NCBI RefSeq assembly: GCF_002266435.3
Contig: NZ_CP029426.2
Location: 1,084,001 to 1,148,000, forward strand
From: Bradyrhizobium amphicarpaeae
GTDB taxonomy: Bacteria > Pseudomonadota > Alphaproteobacteria > Rhizobiales > Xanthobacteraceae
Reading direction: 5' to 3'
DNA length: 64,000 nucleotides
A program made the translations under genes and the position numbers. Below, piece by piece: positions 16,786 to 25,352 of the stretch (the first letter of the stretch is position 1; every line of letters starts with the position of its first letter). The notes beneath the pieces are model-generated. The model made no database searches. It was not told the origin of the DNA and saw nothing but the letters and a program-made list of their open reading frames with translations.

Positions 16786-19147
16786 ATTGTCTGCTCCGCT
16801 GGCGCGTTTGGAGTGCCGGGGTGAGCTCGTCGAGCACGACGCCGACGAGCTTGCGCTCGGCGCGGCCCAGCGCGGTTAGGATCTCTTCCAGGCTGTCGTT
16901 GATGTCGAGGCTGGTCGGCAGCACCACCACCAGCGCGTCGGTGTCGTCGAGAAGCTTGCGGCCGCCGGCCGAGAGCGGCATCGCGGGGCCGTCGAGGATC
17001 ACGAGGTCATAGCCGCCTGCGGCGCGCGCCTGCGCAATCGCCTTGCGGATCGCGTCGGCAGCCTTGCCGGCGTCACCTTCGCCGACCGGCAGCACTGAAA
17101 CGCCGTTGACAGTCTTGATCTCGCGGGCGGCCTTGCTGCCGATCGAGAGCCAGCCGAGCCGGCTCGGCTCGCTCTTGCCGGGGCGGCTGACCTTGTTCGA
17201 GAGCGCGTGGGCCTGATGGTCGGCATCGATCATCAGCACGCGGACGCCGTCGCGTGCCGCCGCAAGCGCGAAATTCAGCGCGCTCACGCTGCGCCCGCTG
17301 GTCTCGCCGGTGCCAACGATCGCGATGACCGGCATCGCCTTGTCGCCGGCGCGCCGGGCCACGGCAGAGCGCATGTCGCGCCAGGCGTTGAGCAGTTTCG
17401 TCAGGGGAAAGCCGGGCCGCAATGTCGGCCAGCCCAGCCGGGTGAGGTCGACGCCGCCGCCGGTGGCAAGAATGGCTCCGAGCGTGTGGATGACGTCGGC
17501 CTCCTGGAGCCGCGCGATCAGCGGCTTTTCGATCAGGGGCTTTTCGACCATCGCAGGCTGCAGCGATGGCGCGGCAAGTTCGGGCAGGTCCTGCGCCACT
17601 TCCGGAAGGGACGAAACCTGGGGAGGCTGCGGCGCTTCCGGAGCCGGCAATACCTCGGGAGTGCGCGTCCTCTCCGGCGCCGGCTTGGCCGCGCGGCGCA
17701 CTGGTCCGGGCGCCGTCGCGCCGACGAGCAGCAGTTCGGCCGCGGCAAACCAGCTCGACGCCGCGAGCGCGCCGAAGATGAAGCCGATCATGGCAAACAT
17801 GCTCATGGCGGGCGGGAACGAGCGCCGCTGCGGCACTGTCGCCTCGCCGATGATGCGGGCCGCCGAGGTGTTCAGCGTCTCCTGCTCCTCGGTCTCGCGC
17901 GAGCGCTTGAGGAAGGATTGATAGACGTCGCGGCTGGCATCGGCTTCGCGCTCGAGCTCGCGCAGGCGGACGGCGGCCTGGCTGAGCTGCACGCTCTGCC
18001 GCTTCTGCGCTTCCATCGCCCGGTTGAGCGAGGCCTCATAATCGCGGGCGCGCGTCAGATCGTTCTTGGCCGACTGGGCGAAGCGGTCGATCTCCTCGCT
18101 GATGGTGCGCTTGAGATCCTCGACCTGCTTCTCGGTCTGGCGCAGCGCCGGATGGCGCGGCCCGAGTTCGCCGGCCAGCTCGGCATATTTCTTGCGCGCA
18201 TCGGCATATTGCGCGCGCAGGTTCGCGATCGTCGGCGATTGCAGCGCTTCCGTGTTCGCGCCGGCATCGGCGGCGGTACGGCGGCTCGCCTCGATCTGGT
18301 CGAGCCGCGCCTGCGCATCCATCGTCGCCGCGCGGGCCGCGGAAAGCCGTTGGTTGCTTGCGGAGAGCTGCTGATCGCTGATCAGCGCGTCCTGGGTGCC
18401 GACGAAATTGTTCTGGGCCTTGTAGGTGGCGAGCGTGGTCTCGGCATTGCGCAGCCGCTCGCGCAGCTCCTTGAGGCGGCCGGAGAGATCGTTGGTGGCG
18501 CGCCGTGCGGCCGAAGCCTGCGAGTTGCGGGATTCGGCGAGGTAGGCATCGGTCAGCGTGTTGGCGAGCATTGCCGCTTTCGCCGGGTCCGTCGACCAGA
18601 CCTCGATGTCGACGATGAAGCTCTTCTCGGTCTTGCGGATCGTGATGTGCCGGTTCAGCGCCTCGAGCGCCGCAAGCTGCACTTCCTTGTTGTCCGCAGC
18701 GGAGGGCGCGCGGGGGTGCAGGCCGATCAGCCCGAGCACCGAAGACATCAGGCTCTGGCCGTCACCGCCGCCGCCGAATTCCGGGTCCTTGTCGAGACCC
18801 GCCTGCTGGATCACCTTGAGCAGCACGCTGTTGGAGGTGATCAGCCGCGCCTGGCTCTCCACCACCATGGACATGCCGGAGACGTCCTGCGCGCGCGGCG
18901 TGAGCTCACGATCGACGAGCTGAAGCTCGCGCGGATCGACATAGAGCTGGGCGGTGGCGGTGTAGCGTGGCGTCAGGCTCTTGCCCACGGTGACGGCAAG
19001 CGTTGCGCCGAGCAGGGCAGCCGCGGCAATCGCGATCTTGCGCCGCCAGAGCAAATTGGCGAGCTCCAGCACGTTGAAGCCGGCCTGAGACTTCTGTTGC
19101 GAGGGCTCGGGTCTCGCCCGATCTATCGGCTGACTATAGTCAAGCAT
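16778..19147 (-). CDS. Wzz-type chain-length protein fused to a BY-kinase-like domain with altered P-loop
   Basis: This 789-residue inner-membrane polysaccharide co-polymerase has a Wzz domain with a membrane segment near 37-55, a long periplasmic coiled coil around 215-440, a second membrane segment near 458-485, a Pro/Ala-rich linker, and a cytoplasmic ParA/BY-kinase-like domain. Walker A' (MIDADHQ near 640) and Walker B (LVILDGPA near 716-721) are present. The P-loop reads GTGETSGRS, so Arg619 stands where family members have the catalytic lysine, and the C-terminal tail keeps a single tyrosine (RSRQYA) instead of a cluster. It may therefore be a weak or inactive kinase that still sets chain length. 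It heads the wecG-galE group. Confidence 0.88.
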   Translation of the reverse strand: MLDYSQPIDRARPEPSQQKSQAGFNVLELANLLWRRKIAIAAAALLGATLAVTVGKSLTPRYTATAQLYVDPRELQLVDRELTPRAQDVSGMSMVVESQARLITSNSVLLKVIQQAGLDKDPEFGGGGDGQSLMSSVLGLIGLHPRAPSAADNKEVQLAALEALNRHITIRKTEKSFIVDIEVWSTDPAKAAMLANTLTDAYLAESRNSQASAARRATNDLSGRLKELRERLRNAETTLATYKAQNNFVGTQDALISDQQLSASNQRLSAARAATMDAQARLDQIEASRRTAADAGANTEALQSPTIANLRAQYADARKKYAELAGELGPRHPALRQTEKQVEDLKRTISEEIDRFAQSAKNDLTRARDYEASLNRAMEAQKRQSVQLSQAAVRLRELEREADASRDVYQSFLKRSRETEEQETLNTSAARIIGEATVPQRRSFPPAMSMFAMIGFIFGALAASSWFAAAELLLVGATAPGPVRRAAKPAPERTRTPEVLPAPEAPQPPQVSSLPEVAQDLPELAAPSLQPAMVEKPLIEKPLIARLQEADVIHTLGAILATGGGVDLTRLGWPTLRPGFPLTKLLNAWRDMRSAVARRAGDKAMPVIAIVGTGETSGRSVSALNFALAAARDGVRVLMIDADHQAHALSNKVSRPGKSEPSRLGWLSIGSKAAREIKTVNGVSVLPVGEGDAGKAADAIRKAIAQARAAGGYDLVILDGPAMPLSAGGRKLLDDTDALVVVLPTSLDINDSLEEILTALGRAERKLVGVVLDELTPALQTRQRSRQYA

Positions 19148-19438
19148 GATCCCCAGCTTTCATTCCAAGTGCCGCAGGCTGAGGGGTTACTCTTCGCTCT
19201 ACGCCATGCACCCGGGATATAGGTGCCCAATCAACGCAACAGGGAAAATTAACCATACTCATTGAGGGACTATTCAACGAAATGGCAAACAAAGCGTTTA
19301 AGCGCTCGCCACTCCGCGGTGCGTCCTCGTGACGCCAGCGATGCCGGGGCTCCCGGGAGATTAACGGTTCGTTACCGCGCACGGCATGGCCGCGAGGCTC
19401 CGCCTGTTCTGCAATGGGCCGCGCGCGCGTCATGATGC
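19148..19438. other. 291-base gap holding the presumed promoter of the BY-kinase/wecG/galE operon
   Basis: No gene is seen here. The part from about 19230 to 19300 is clearly more AT-rich than its surroundings and is the likely place for the minus-strand promoter. I could not pick a convincing -35/-10 pair. Confidence 0.35.
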
Positions 19439-20239
19439 TCAGCTTTTCCGCAGGATGACGTGATAGTCGCCGCGACGGACGTCGGTCCCACGCGACAACA
19501 TGGTATTCAGCACGGCCGCGCCGGCGTCCACGAGCGCCGCGAACAGCGGCTTGCGCCGGCGCATCTCGGGATAGCGCGGGCTCTCGACCTCACGGCGGTA
19601 GATCATCTCCAGGCCGTTGGCGGTCGCGAAGGCTTCGAGCCGGGGCAGCGTCACCAGCGGATGGAAGAAGGTCGGAAACGGCGGCTCGCCGGGCAGGCCG
19701 GCATCCTTGATGCCGCGGATGTGCCGGTAGAACCAGACGTGAAACCAGTGCGGCGAATATTTGGTGACGATGCCGGACAGTGAGCGGGGATTGGGCGCGC
19801 CGATCAGGATCAGCCCGCCGCGCTTGAGCGCATCGCGAAAGTTCAGCAGCGCGGCGTCGACATGGGGCAGATGCTCGATCACGTTGTAGCAGATCACCAG
19901 GTCGAAGGTCTCGCGTCCGAAACGGTAGGTCTGCACGTCGCCGAGGATCGCCTCATCCGCATAGGTGTTGTTGCGGACCTGGTCCTCGTCGATATCGACG
20001 ACGGTGACCTTGCTGCGGCCAGGCAATTCCGGCGGCAGGACGCTGCACGAGCCGCCGCCGGCTTCATAGATGGCGAGCTGGCCTTGTGGCAGTTCGCGCC
20101 GCAGCACGTCGTGAACGGCGAGCAGGCTGTCGCGCGCTTCGCCGGGGACGAGATCGTGCAACGCCTGGACGGGTGCAGCGGCCGCGGGGATCTGGATCGC
20201 CGTGGCTGTCGCGAAATCGATCGTGGCTGGCTTGTTCAT
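19439..20239 (-). CDS. Class I SAM-dependent methyltransferase
   Basis: This 266-residue protein has a Rossmann methyltransferase core: IYEAGGGSCSVLP near 57-69 (SAM-binding motif I), VTVVDIDEDQVRNN near 78 (acidic motif II), and FDLVICYNVIEHLPHVD near 112-128, the 'YNVIEH' form common in UbiG/WbdD-like and surface-sugar methyltransferases. A region after 140 (PNPRSLSGIVTKYSPHWFHVWFYRH) is typical of polysaccharide-associated members. It lies inside the glycosyltransferase cluster, so O-methylation of a sugar or a chain end is a fair guess. It is divergent from the GT2 gene at 20626. Confidence 0.87.
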   Translation of the reverse strand: MNKPATIDFATATAIQIPAAAAPVQALHDLVPGEARDSLLAVHDVLRRELPQGQLAIYEAGGGSCSVLPPELPGRSKVTVVDIDEDQVRNNTYADEAILGDVQTYRFGRETFDLVICYNVIEHLPHVDAALLNFRDALKRGGLILIGAPNPRSLSGIVTKYSPHWFHVWFYRHIRGIKDAGLPGEPPFPTFFHPLVTLPRLEAFATANGLEMIYRREVESPRYPEMRRRKPLFAALVDAGAAVLNTMLSRGTDVRRGDYHVILRKS

Positions 20240-20625
20240 TGTTCTGGACCGCGCTTGTTCTATTCAAATTTACAGGAAAAATATCGCGAGCCCGAAGAGC
20301 AAATCGGATGCCGCGACGTCTCACCGGTTGCAGTGCTTTCGGTCGGGTTAAAGCGCATAGGCATTAACTACGGCATTGTTCATGTTGGACCGTTGCCTGC
20401 GCAATGGACCGCGAATTGCAGTATCACGCGCGGCAGGTTCGGCGCCGGAAAACACGGGAACAAGGTAAAGTGCAGCGCATGGCCGGAGATTACGGTTTTG
20501 CGTCGGCGAGCGTCGGCCGGCTCGGCGTTCGTTTTGGGACGCATCTGTCCCGCGACGATGTGTCGACGCGGGACGTTTCGAATGAAGCAGGGCTTTTTCA
20601 ACATATCTCGGACATTGAGAGCGTC
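20240..20625. other. 386-base divergent gap between methyltransferase and GT2 genes
   Basis: No convincing gene is seen. A frame open on the plus strand from 20404 joins the GT2 gene, but its first 74 residues are basic, do not resemble the family and lack a ribosome site. An AT-rich stretch near 20258-20284 probably holds the minus-strand promoter. Confidence 0.35.
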
Positions 20626-21654
20626 ATGACATTGATCCCGACAGACCTGTCTGCCGCGCGTATCTCGGATGCCGTGCGCGATCCCAACCGGGAGATCGTG
20701 GCGAGCTCCGGGGTCATCGACCTGTCGGTCGGTATCGTGGTCTGCATTCCCTGCTTCCGCCGTCCGCAGCATCTGCGGCTGACGCTGGACTCTCTAGCGA
20801 ACCAGCGGACCCCGCGTTCCTTTGCCGTCGTCATGGTCGAGAACGATGCCACGCAGCGCGAGAGCGCGCCGGTCGCCGCGGAATATCTGGCAGCCGGCAG
20901 GTTGCAGGGCGTCTGTCTGGTCGAGAAGCGGCAGGGCAATTGCCAGGCGATCAACGCTGCGTTCGAGACGGCGCAGGCGCTGTTTCCTGCCGCGACCCGC
21001 TTCCTGATGATCGACGACGACGAGATCGCATCGCCCGACTGGCTCGAGCTGATGGTACGCACCGCGGAGGCGACCGGCGCCGATGTGGTCGGCGGTCCGG
21101 TGCTGCCTGACTTCGATGACGACAGCAAGCCCTGGCTGTCGCGTCATCCCGCCTTCTGTCCCGCCTACGACTATTCCGGCGCGGTGCCGCTGATCTATGG
21201 CTGCGGCAATTGTCTGATCACGCGGTCCGCCTTCGAGCGGTTCGAGCGTCCCGCCTTCGACCTGCGCTTCAATTTCCTCGGCGGCGGCGATTGCGATTTC
21301 TTTGTGCGGTGCCGTGATGCCGGCATGATCTTCCACTGGACGGCGGAGGCGGTCATCACCGAGACCGTGCCGCAGAGCCGCACCAGCCTCGGCTGGATCG
21401 CCAAGCGCGGCCTGCGCATCGGCGCGATCAATTATAGTGTGCAGCACAAGGCCGCGCGGACCACGTCGGCGCGGGCGCGGGTGTTCGCGCAGATGCTCGG
21501 GCGACTGCCGCTCTCGCTGGTTCGGTCCGCAGGCCTGCTGACGTCGTCGAAGGCCGTGGTGGCAATGCATCCCGTGATGGTCGCGATAGGCTCCATGCTC
21601 GCGGCCTTTGGCTTTGCGCCCAAGCCCTACGAGGCCTCGAAGATCGTGTCGTGA
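20626..21654 (+). CDS. Family 2 glycosyltransferase
   Basis: This 342-residue enzyme opens with a GT-A fold: GIVVCIPCFRRPQHLRLTL near 36-54, the donor-site acidic cluster FLMIDDDEIASPDWLEL near 128-144, and an acceptor region with GGGDCDFFVRCRDAG near 222-236. This is the 'ED/DxD' type of layout in which the second aspartate motif precedes the catalytic base. It probably adds a sugar to the growing repeat unit at the cytoplasmic membrane. I chose the ATG at 20626 because similarity begins near there. It converges on the next gene with only 3 bases between the stops. Confidence 0.88.
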   Translation: MTLIPTDLSAARISDAVRDPNREIVASSGVIDLSVGIVVCIPCFRRPQHLRLTLDSLANQRTPRSFAVVMVENDATQRESAPVAAEYLAAGRLQGVCLVEKRQGNCQAINAAFETAQALFPAATRFLMIDDDEIASPDWLELMVRTAEATGADVVGGPVLPDFDDDSKPWLSRHPAFCPAYDYSGAVPLIYGCGNCLITRSAFERFERPAFDLRFNFLGGGDCDFFVRCRDAGMIFHWTAEAVITETVPQSRTSLGWIAKRGLRIGAINYSVQHKAARTTSARARVFAQMLGRLPLSLVRSAGLLTSSKAVVAMHPVMVAIGSMLAAFGFAPKPYEASKIVS

Positions 21655-21657
21655 CGA

Positions 21658-22650
21658 TCAGATACCGAAGCGGGCGAGGGCGGTCCTGGCCGCGGCGCGC
21701 GGCAACGCCTTGAGCGAGCGCCGGCCGACCATTCCGAGATAGAAAAAGGCTTGGCGATACCGGCCGAAGCGAACCGCCTGCATCGCTGAGTAAGTGATGA
21801 GGTGAAGTTCGGCGGCGAGGCGCAGTCCGGCCGCGGTGCCCTCGGGCAGGCGTGCCAGGATCAGCCCGTCGTCGAACACCCGCGCGATGGCCGGAAAGAA
21901 ATCCTTCGGCGTCCGCACCGCGGCGTTCATGGTGTTGGCGGTGTGCAGGCGATAATCGAGCAGCAGTTTCGGCGCGAATTCGAACTCGCCGATCGCTGCC
22001 AGGCGGCACCAGCAATGCCAATCCTCGCAATATCTGAGCGAGGTGTCGAAACCGCCGATGGCCCGGAAGGCTTCTGCGCGTGCGAGCGCGATGCCGCCGT
22101 TGACGATGAAATTGCCGGCGGCGAGCCGCGTCAGCACGTCGCCGGACGGCTTCCGGCGCCCCTTCAGCAGGCCGCGTCGGCCGATCTGGTGTCCCTCGCT
22201 GTCGATCGTGTTGTAATCGCCATAGACGAGCACCGCCCGCGGAGCCCCGCGTGCCGCCGCGAGCAATGACGCCACTGCGCCACGGCGAAGGCGGTCGTCG
22301 GCATCGAGGAAGAGCAGCCAGTCGCCGCGGGCATATCGTGCACCGAGATTGCGCGCCGCCGATACGCCGGCGGAATCATTGGTGATCAGGCGCAGCCGCG
22401 GATCGCGAATGCCTCGGACGATGGCGGCGGTGTTGTCGGTCGACCCGTCGTCCACGACGATCACCTCGCCCACCTCGCTTTGCGCCAGTGCGCTGGCGAG
22501 GGTTTCGCCGACATAGGCAGCGACGTTCTTGGCGGGAATGACGACCGACACCGACCAGGTCGAGCTCGATGGCAGCGGCTGGCGTGCCGCCGGAACGAGA
22601 CGTGTGGTGGCCGGCAAATCGAGAACGTCTTCGGCGGTGATCTGAGCCAC
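21658..22650 (-). CDS. Family 2 glycosyltransferase, GTG start
   Basis: This 330-residue protein has a classic GT2 domain: SVSVVIPAKNVAAYVGETL near 32-50, VGEVIVVDDGSTDNTAAIV near 60-78, GVSAARNLGARYARGDWLLFLDADD near 95-118 (the DxD metal site), and YCEDWHCWCRLA near 208 (the 'ED' base region). The start is GTG at 22650, giving MAQITAEDV. The substrate is unknown, but it is embedded in the polysaccharide cluster. The C-terminal 60 residues are basic and amphipathic. Confidence 0.9.
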   Translation of the reverse strand: MAQITAEDVLDLPATTRLVPAARQPLPSSSTWSVSVVIPAKNVAAYVGETLASALAQSEVGEVIVVDDGSTDNTAAIVRGIRDPRLRLITNDSAGVSAARNLGARYARGDWLLFLDADDRLRRGAVASLLAAARGAPRAVLVYGDYNTIDSEGHQIGRRGLLKGRRKPSGDVLTRLAAGNFIVNGGIALARAEAFRAIGGFDTSLRYCEDWHCWCRLAAIGEFEFAPKLLLDYRLHTANTMNAAVRTPKDFFPAIARVFDDGLILARLPEGTAAGLRLAAELHLITYSAMQAVRFGRYRQAFFYLGMVGRRSLKALPRAAARTALARFGI

Positions 22651-22685
22651 GGCTCGCCTTTAAGAGTCTGTTAACCAGGGCGCAT

Positions 22686-22724
22686 CTGCCGAAGCGACGA
22701 TGCGATCGATCGCAACATCGGCAG
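22686..22724. promoter_or_regulatory. Nested palindromes in the divergent gap between two glycosyltransferase genes
   Basis: TGCGATCGATCGCA at 22701-22714 is a perfect 14-base palindrome. It is flanked by the inverted pair CTGCCGA (22686-22692) and TCGGCAG (22718-22724). A direct repeat TTAAGCC at 22802-22808 and 22816-22822 lies nearer the plus-strand gene. These could be operator sites for the two divergent transcripts; no regulator is identified. Confidence 0.35.
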
Positions 22725-22865
22725 GCTCCGCGAATGATACTCGCAGTACAGTCGGATCGTTGACGGGAACGTGTGCGCGGCGCGGGTTTCGTCAGTTAGC
22801 GTTAAGCCGCTGGCATTAAGCCTGACGTAAATTTGCAAGAGTGCGACAGCCGGTCTCATGCGAGA

Positions 22866-23996
22866 ATGCGCTACCTGCTGCCGCGGATGGATCCAGTGCC
22901 CGCTAAGACGTTCGAACACGACCCCGATGCGATGATCCTCAACCTCTTCTACGAGGACAAGGACGATCGCTGGTTCCCCGGCGACCGGCATCTGCGGCGC
23001 GTCGCGCGCCGCCTGCTGCTCGGCGAGCCGCGCATGAGCGGCCAGCTTCGCGTGTTCCTCAATCTCTGTGCGGGACTCGACCGGCTCGGCATCCGCTACC
23101 GCGTCAACGATTACGGCTACATCGCGCAGCATCCCGAAGAGCTCGCCTGCATCATCGGCCGCACCTTCCTGCTCGACAAGTTCACGTGGAAGAACCCGAT
23201 CCTGCTCGGCGTCGCCGCGCACAATCATCCGCTCGACGACCCCGATCTGTTCAAGCGCCTGCCGGTGAAGAAGGTCGTGGTGCCCGGCCCCTGGTACGTC
23301 GACATGTACCGGCCGTATTGGCCCGAAACGGAGGCCTGGCCGGTCGGCATCGACACCGATCTGTGGGCGCCGTCGCACGCGTCTCGGAAGACGGTCGATG
23401 TGCTGATCTACGACAAGGTCCATTGGGACCGCGAGCGCTATGCGCCGGAGCTGATCGAACTCGTCCATGCCCGCCTGCGCAAGGAGGGCCGCTCCTTCAC
23501 TGAGCTGCGCTATGGCAGCTACAAGGAGGAAGAATATCAGGAAGCGCTGGCGCGTTCGCGCGCGATGATCTTCCTGTGCCAGAACGAGAGCCAGGGCATC
23601 GCCTATCAGCAGGCCTTGTCGTGCGGCGTGCCGGTTTTCGCCTGGGATCCGGGCGGCCCGTGGCGGGACCCCGATTACTATCCGCACCGCGTGCAGTTCG
23701 CGCCGGTGTCGTCGGTGCCGTATTGGGACGAGCGCTGCGGGGCCAAGTTCATCGACGTCGCGGGCTTCGAGGCGGGGTGGGAAAGTTTCTGGGAAGGATG
23801 TGCCGCGGGCGTGTTCGATCCGCGCGGCTATGTCCTGGACAGTCTCACGCTGGAGCAACGCGCGCTGCAATATTACGAGATCGCGCGCAGCATCGTGCGC
23901 CGACCGGCGGCGCAGACGCCCGAAAGGCCCGGCGATGAACGTTCAACGGGGCTGAGCCCGGAGCTGGAGCTTCACCGGCGTCAGCAGGTGCCTTGA
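22866..23996 (+). CDS. Glycosyltransferase of the GT4/GT-B-like type
   Basis: This protein of about 376 residues has a GT-B-like C-terminal half: LIYDKVHWDRERY near 183, then FLCQNESQGIAYQQALSCG followed by VPVFAWDPGG, the E-x7-E type donor-binding segment of GT4 enzymes. The N-terminal half (SGQLRVFLNLCAGLDRLGI near 60) resembles the acceptor side of such enzymes. An upstream in-frame TTG exists, but the ATG at 22866 is a better start; a second ATG at 22887 is possible. It is followed after only 3 bases by the O-antigen ligase/polymerase gene, so the two are almost certainly co-translated in polysaccharide assembly. Confidence 0.82.
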   Translation: MRYLLPRMDPVPAKTFEHDPDAMILNLFYEDKDDRWFPGDRHLRRVARRLLLGEPRMSGQLRVFLNLCAGLDRLGIRYRVNDYGYIAQHPEELACIIGRTFLLDKFTWKNPILLGVAAHNHPLDDPDLFKRLPVKKVVVPGPWYVDMYRPYWPETEAWPVGIDTDLWAPSHASRKTVDVLIYDKVHWDRERYAPELIELVHARLRKEGRSFTELRYGSYKEEEYQEALARSRAMIFLCQNESQGIAYQQALSCGVPVFAWDPGGPWRDPDYYPHRVQFAPVSSVPYWDERCGAKFIDVAGFEAGWESFWEGCAAGVFDPRGYVLDSLTLEQRALQYYEIARSIVRRPAAQTPERPGDERSTGLSPELELHRRQQVP

Positions 23997-23999
23997 TCC

Positions 24000-25352
24000 A
24001 TGGACCGCAGCGCCGCCGACATGACCGACCTCGGGGCCCGATCGCTGGGCCGTGCCTTCCGTGACGGCCTTGCGGAGCTGAATGCCGTGCAGGCGGCTCG
24101 TTGCCTCGTCGCCGTCGGGGCGCTGCTGCTGGTGCTGGTGACGCTCGATCCCTTCCCGGACCTGCGCAATCCCGATGTCGCCGCCGTCGTCGGCGGACGG
24201 ATGGCGCTGGCCTATGTGGCCTGGGGGCTGCTCGCTGCGGTCGCGGTGCTGCTGGTGGCCACCACGGATGCGCCCGCCCTGAAGACGCTGGTGACACCGC
24301 TTCACCTCTGCCTCTTGGGCTGGCTGGTGATCAACATCGCCCTCTCCGAGAGCCGCGGCGTCTCGCTCCAGCGCTTCGTGCTCGCCGCCAGCGTAACATC
24401 GCTCGCCGTCCTGCTGCCATTGCTGCCGCCGACGCAGCGCAGCTTCAATTTGTGCCTGGGCGGAGCTGCGCTGGTGCTGCTCGCGCTGTGCTATCTCGGC
24501 GTCTTCCTCGCGCCGCATTATTCGATCCACACCGCGCTCGATATCGGCGAGCCGCAGCTTGCCGGCGACTGGCGCGGCAGTTTCGGGCACAAGAATATCG
24601 CCTCGCCCGTGATGACCATCCTGGTCTATGTCGGCATCTACCTGACCGCCGTCGGCTCGTTCGTGATGGGCCCCGCGATCGCAGCGCTCGCCGGCATCTT
24701 CCTGATCTTCACCGGCGGCAAGACGTCGTCGGTGCTCTGCCTTGCGATCTACGCGCTGGCATCGCTGGTCTATGTCACTCCCGGCCTGTGGCTGAAGCGG
24801 ATCATCTGCTTCGTGCCGCTGATCGTGATGAATCTGCTGACGGTCGGCAGCGTCTTGAGCTCGGCCTTGGGCGCGATGACGCGCCTGCTGCCGCTCGATC
24901 CGACCTTCACCGGCCGCTCCGCGATCTGGGAGTTTGCGCTGGCAGCCGTCGCTGAGAAGCCGGTCACCGGCCACGGTTATGCGGCTTTCTGGGACGACGT
25001 CACGGCGCGGCAGACGGCGCAGGGCGCCGAATGGGCGACGTCGGCGGCGCACAGCCACAACAGCTATCTCGACCTCGCGGTCACCATCGGCCTGCCGGGG
25101 CTGCTGCTCGTGATCCTCGTCTTCGTGCTCGCACCGCTCGGCAATTTCCAGTCAGCCCAGGCTCATAGTCGCAGCAGAGCGCTGGCAAAGCTGTTCCTGG
25201 CCGTTTGGCTGTTCGGCCTGTATTACGGCGCGACCGAGACCTTCCTGCTCGAACGGCAAAACCCCATCTGGTTCATGTTCGCGCTCGCGGTGGCCGGCCT
25301 GCATTTCCTGGCCAGGTTCCAATGCGTCGAGCAGACGGAACCGGCGCCATGA
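24000..25352 (+). CDS. O-antigen ligase/Wzy-type polymerase family membrane protein
   Basis: This 450-residue polytopic membrane protein has about ten hydrophobic segments and a large periplasmic loop near 310-350 containing the family signature TGRSAIWEFAL and the HSHNSYLD motif, as in ExoQ and WaaL-like proteins. It would polymerise repeat units or ligate a finished glycan on the periplasmic side. FGHKNIASPVM near 197 is another conserved segment. The next gene starts inside its stop codon (ATGA at 25349-25352), so expression is coupled. Confidence 0.88.
   Translation: MDRSAADMTDLGARSLGRAFRDGLAELNAVQAARCLVAVGALLLVLVTLDPFPDLRNPDVAAVVGGRMALAYVAWGLLAAVAVLLVATTDAPALKTLVTPLHLCLLGWLVINIALSESRGVSLQRFVLAASVTSLAVLLPLLPPTQRSFNLCLGGAALVLLALCYLGVFLAPHYSIHTALDIGEPQLAGDWRGSFGHKNIASPVMTILVYVGIYLTAVGSFVMGPAIAALAGIFLIFTGGKTSSVLCLAIYALASLVYVTPGLWLKRIICFVPLIVMNLLTVGSVLSSALGAMTRLLPLDPTFTGRSAIWEFALAAVAEKPVTGHGYAAFWDDVTARQTAQGAEWATSAAHSHNSYLDLAVTIGLPGLLLVILVFVLAPLGNFQSAQAHSRSRALAKLFLAVWLFGLYYGATETFLLERQNPIWFMFALAVAGLHFLARFQCVEQTEPAP

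Noticed and set aside
17207..19222. A 671-residue plus-strand open frame
   Set aside because: It is antisense to the Wzz/BY-kinase gene and shows only shadow-like composition.
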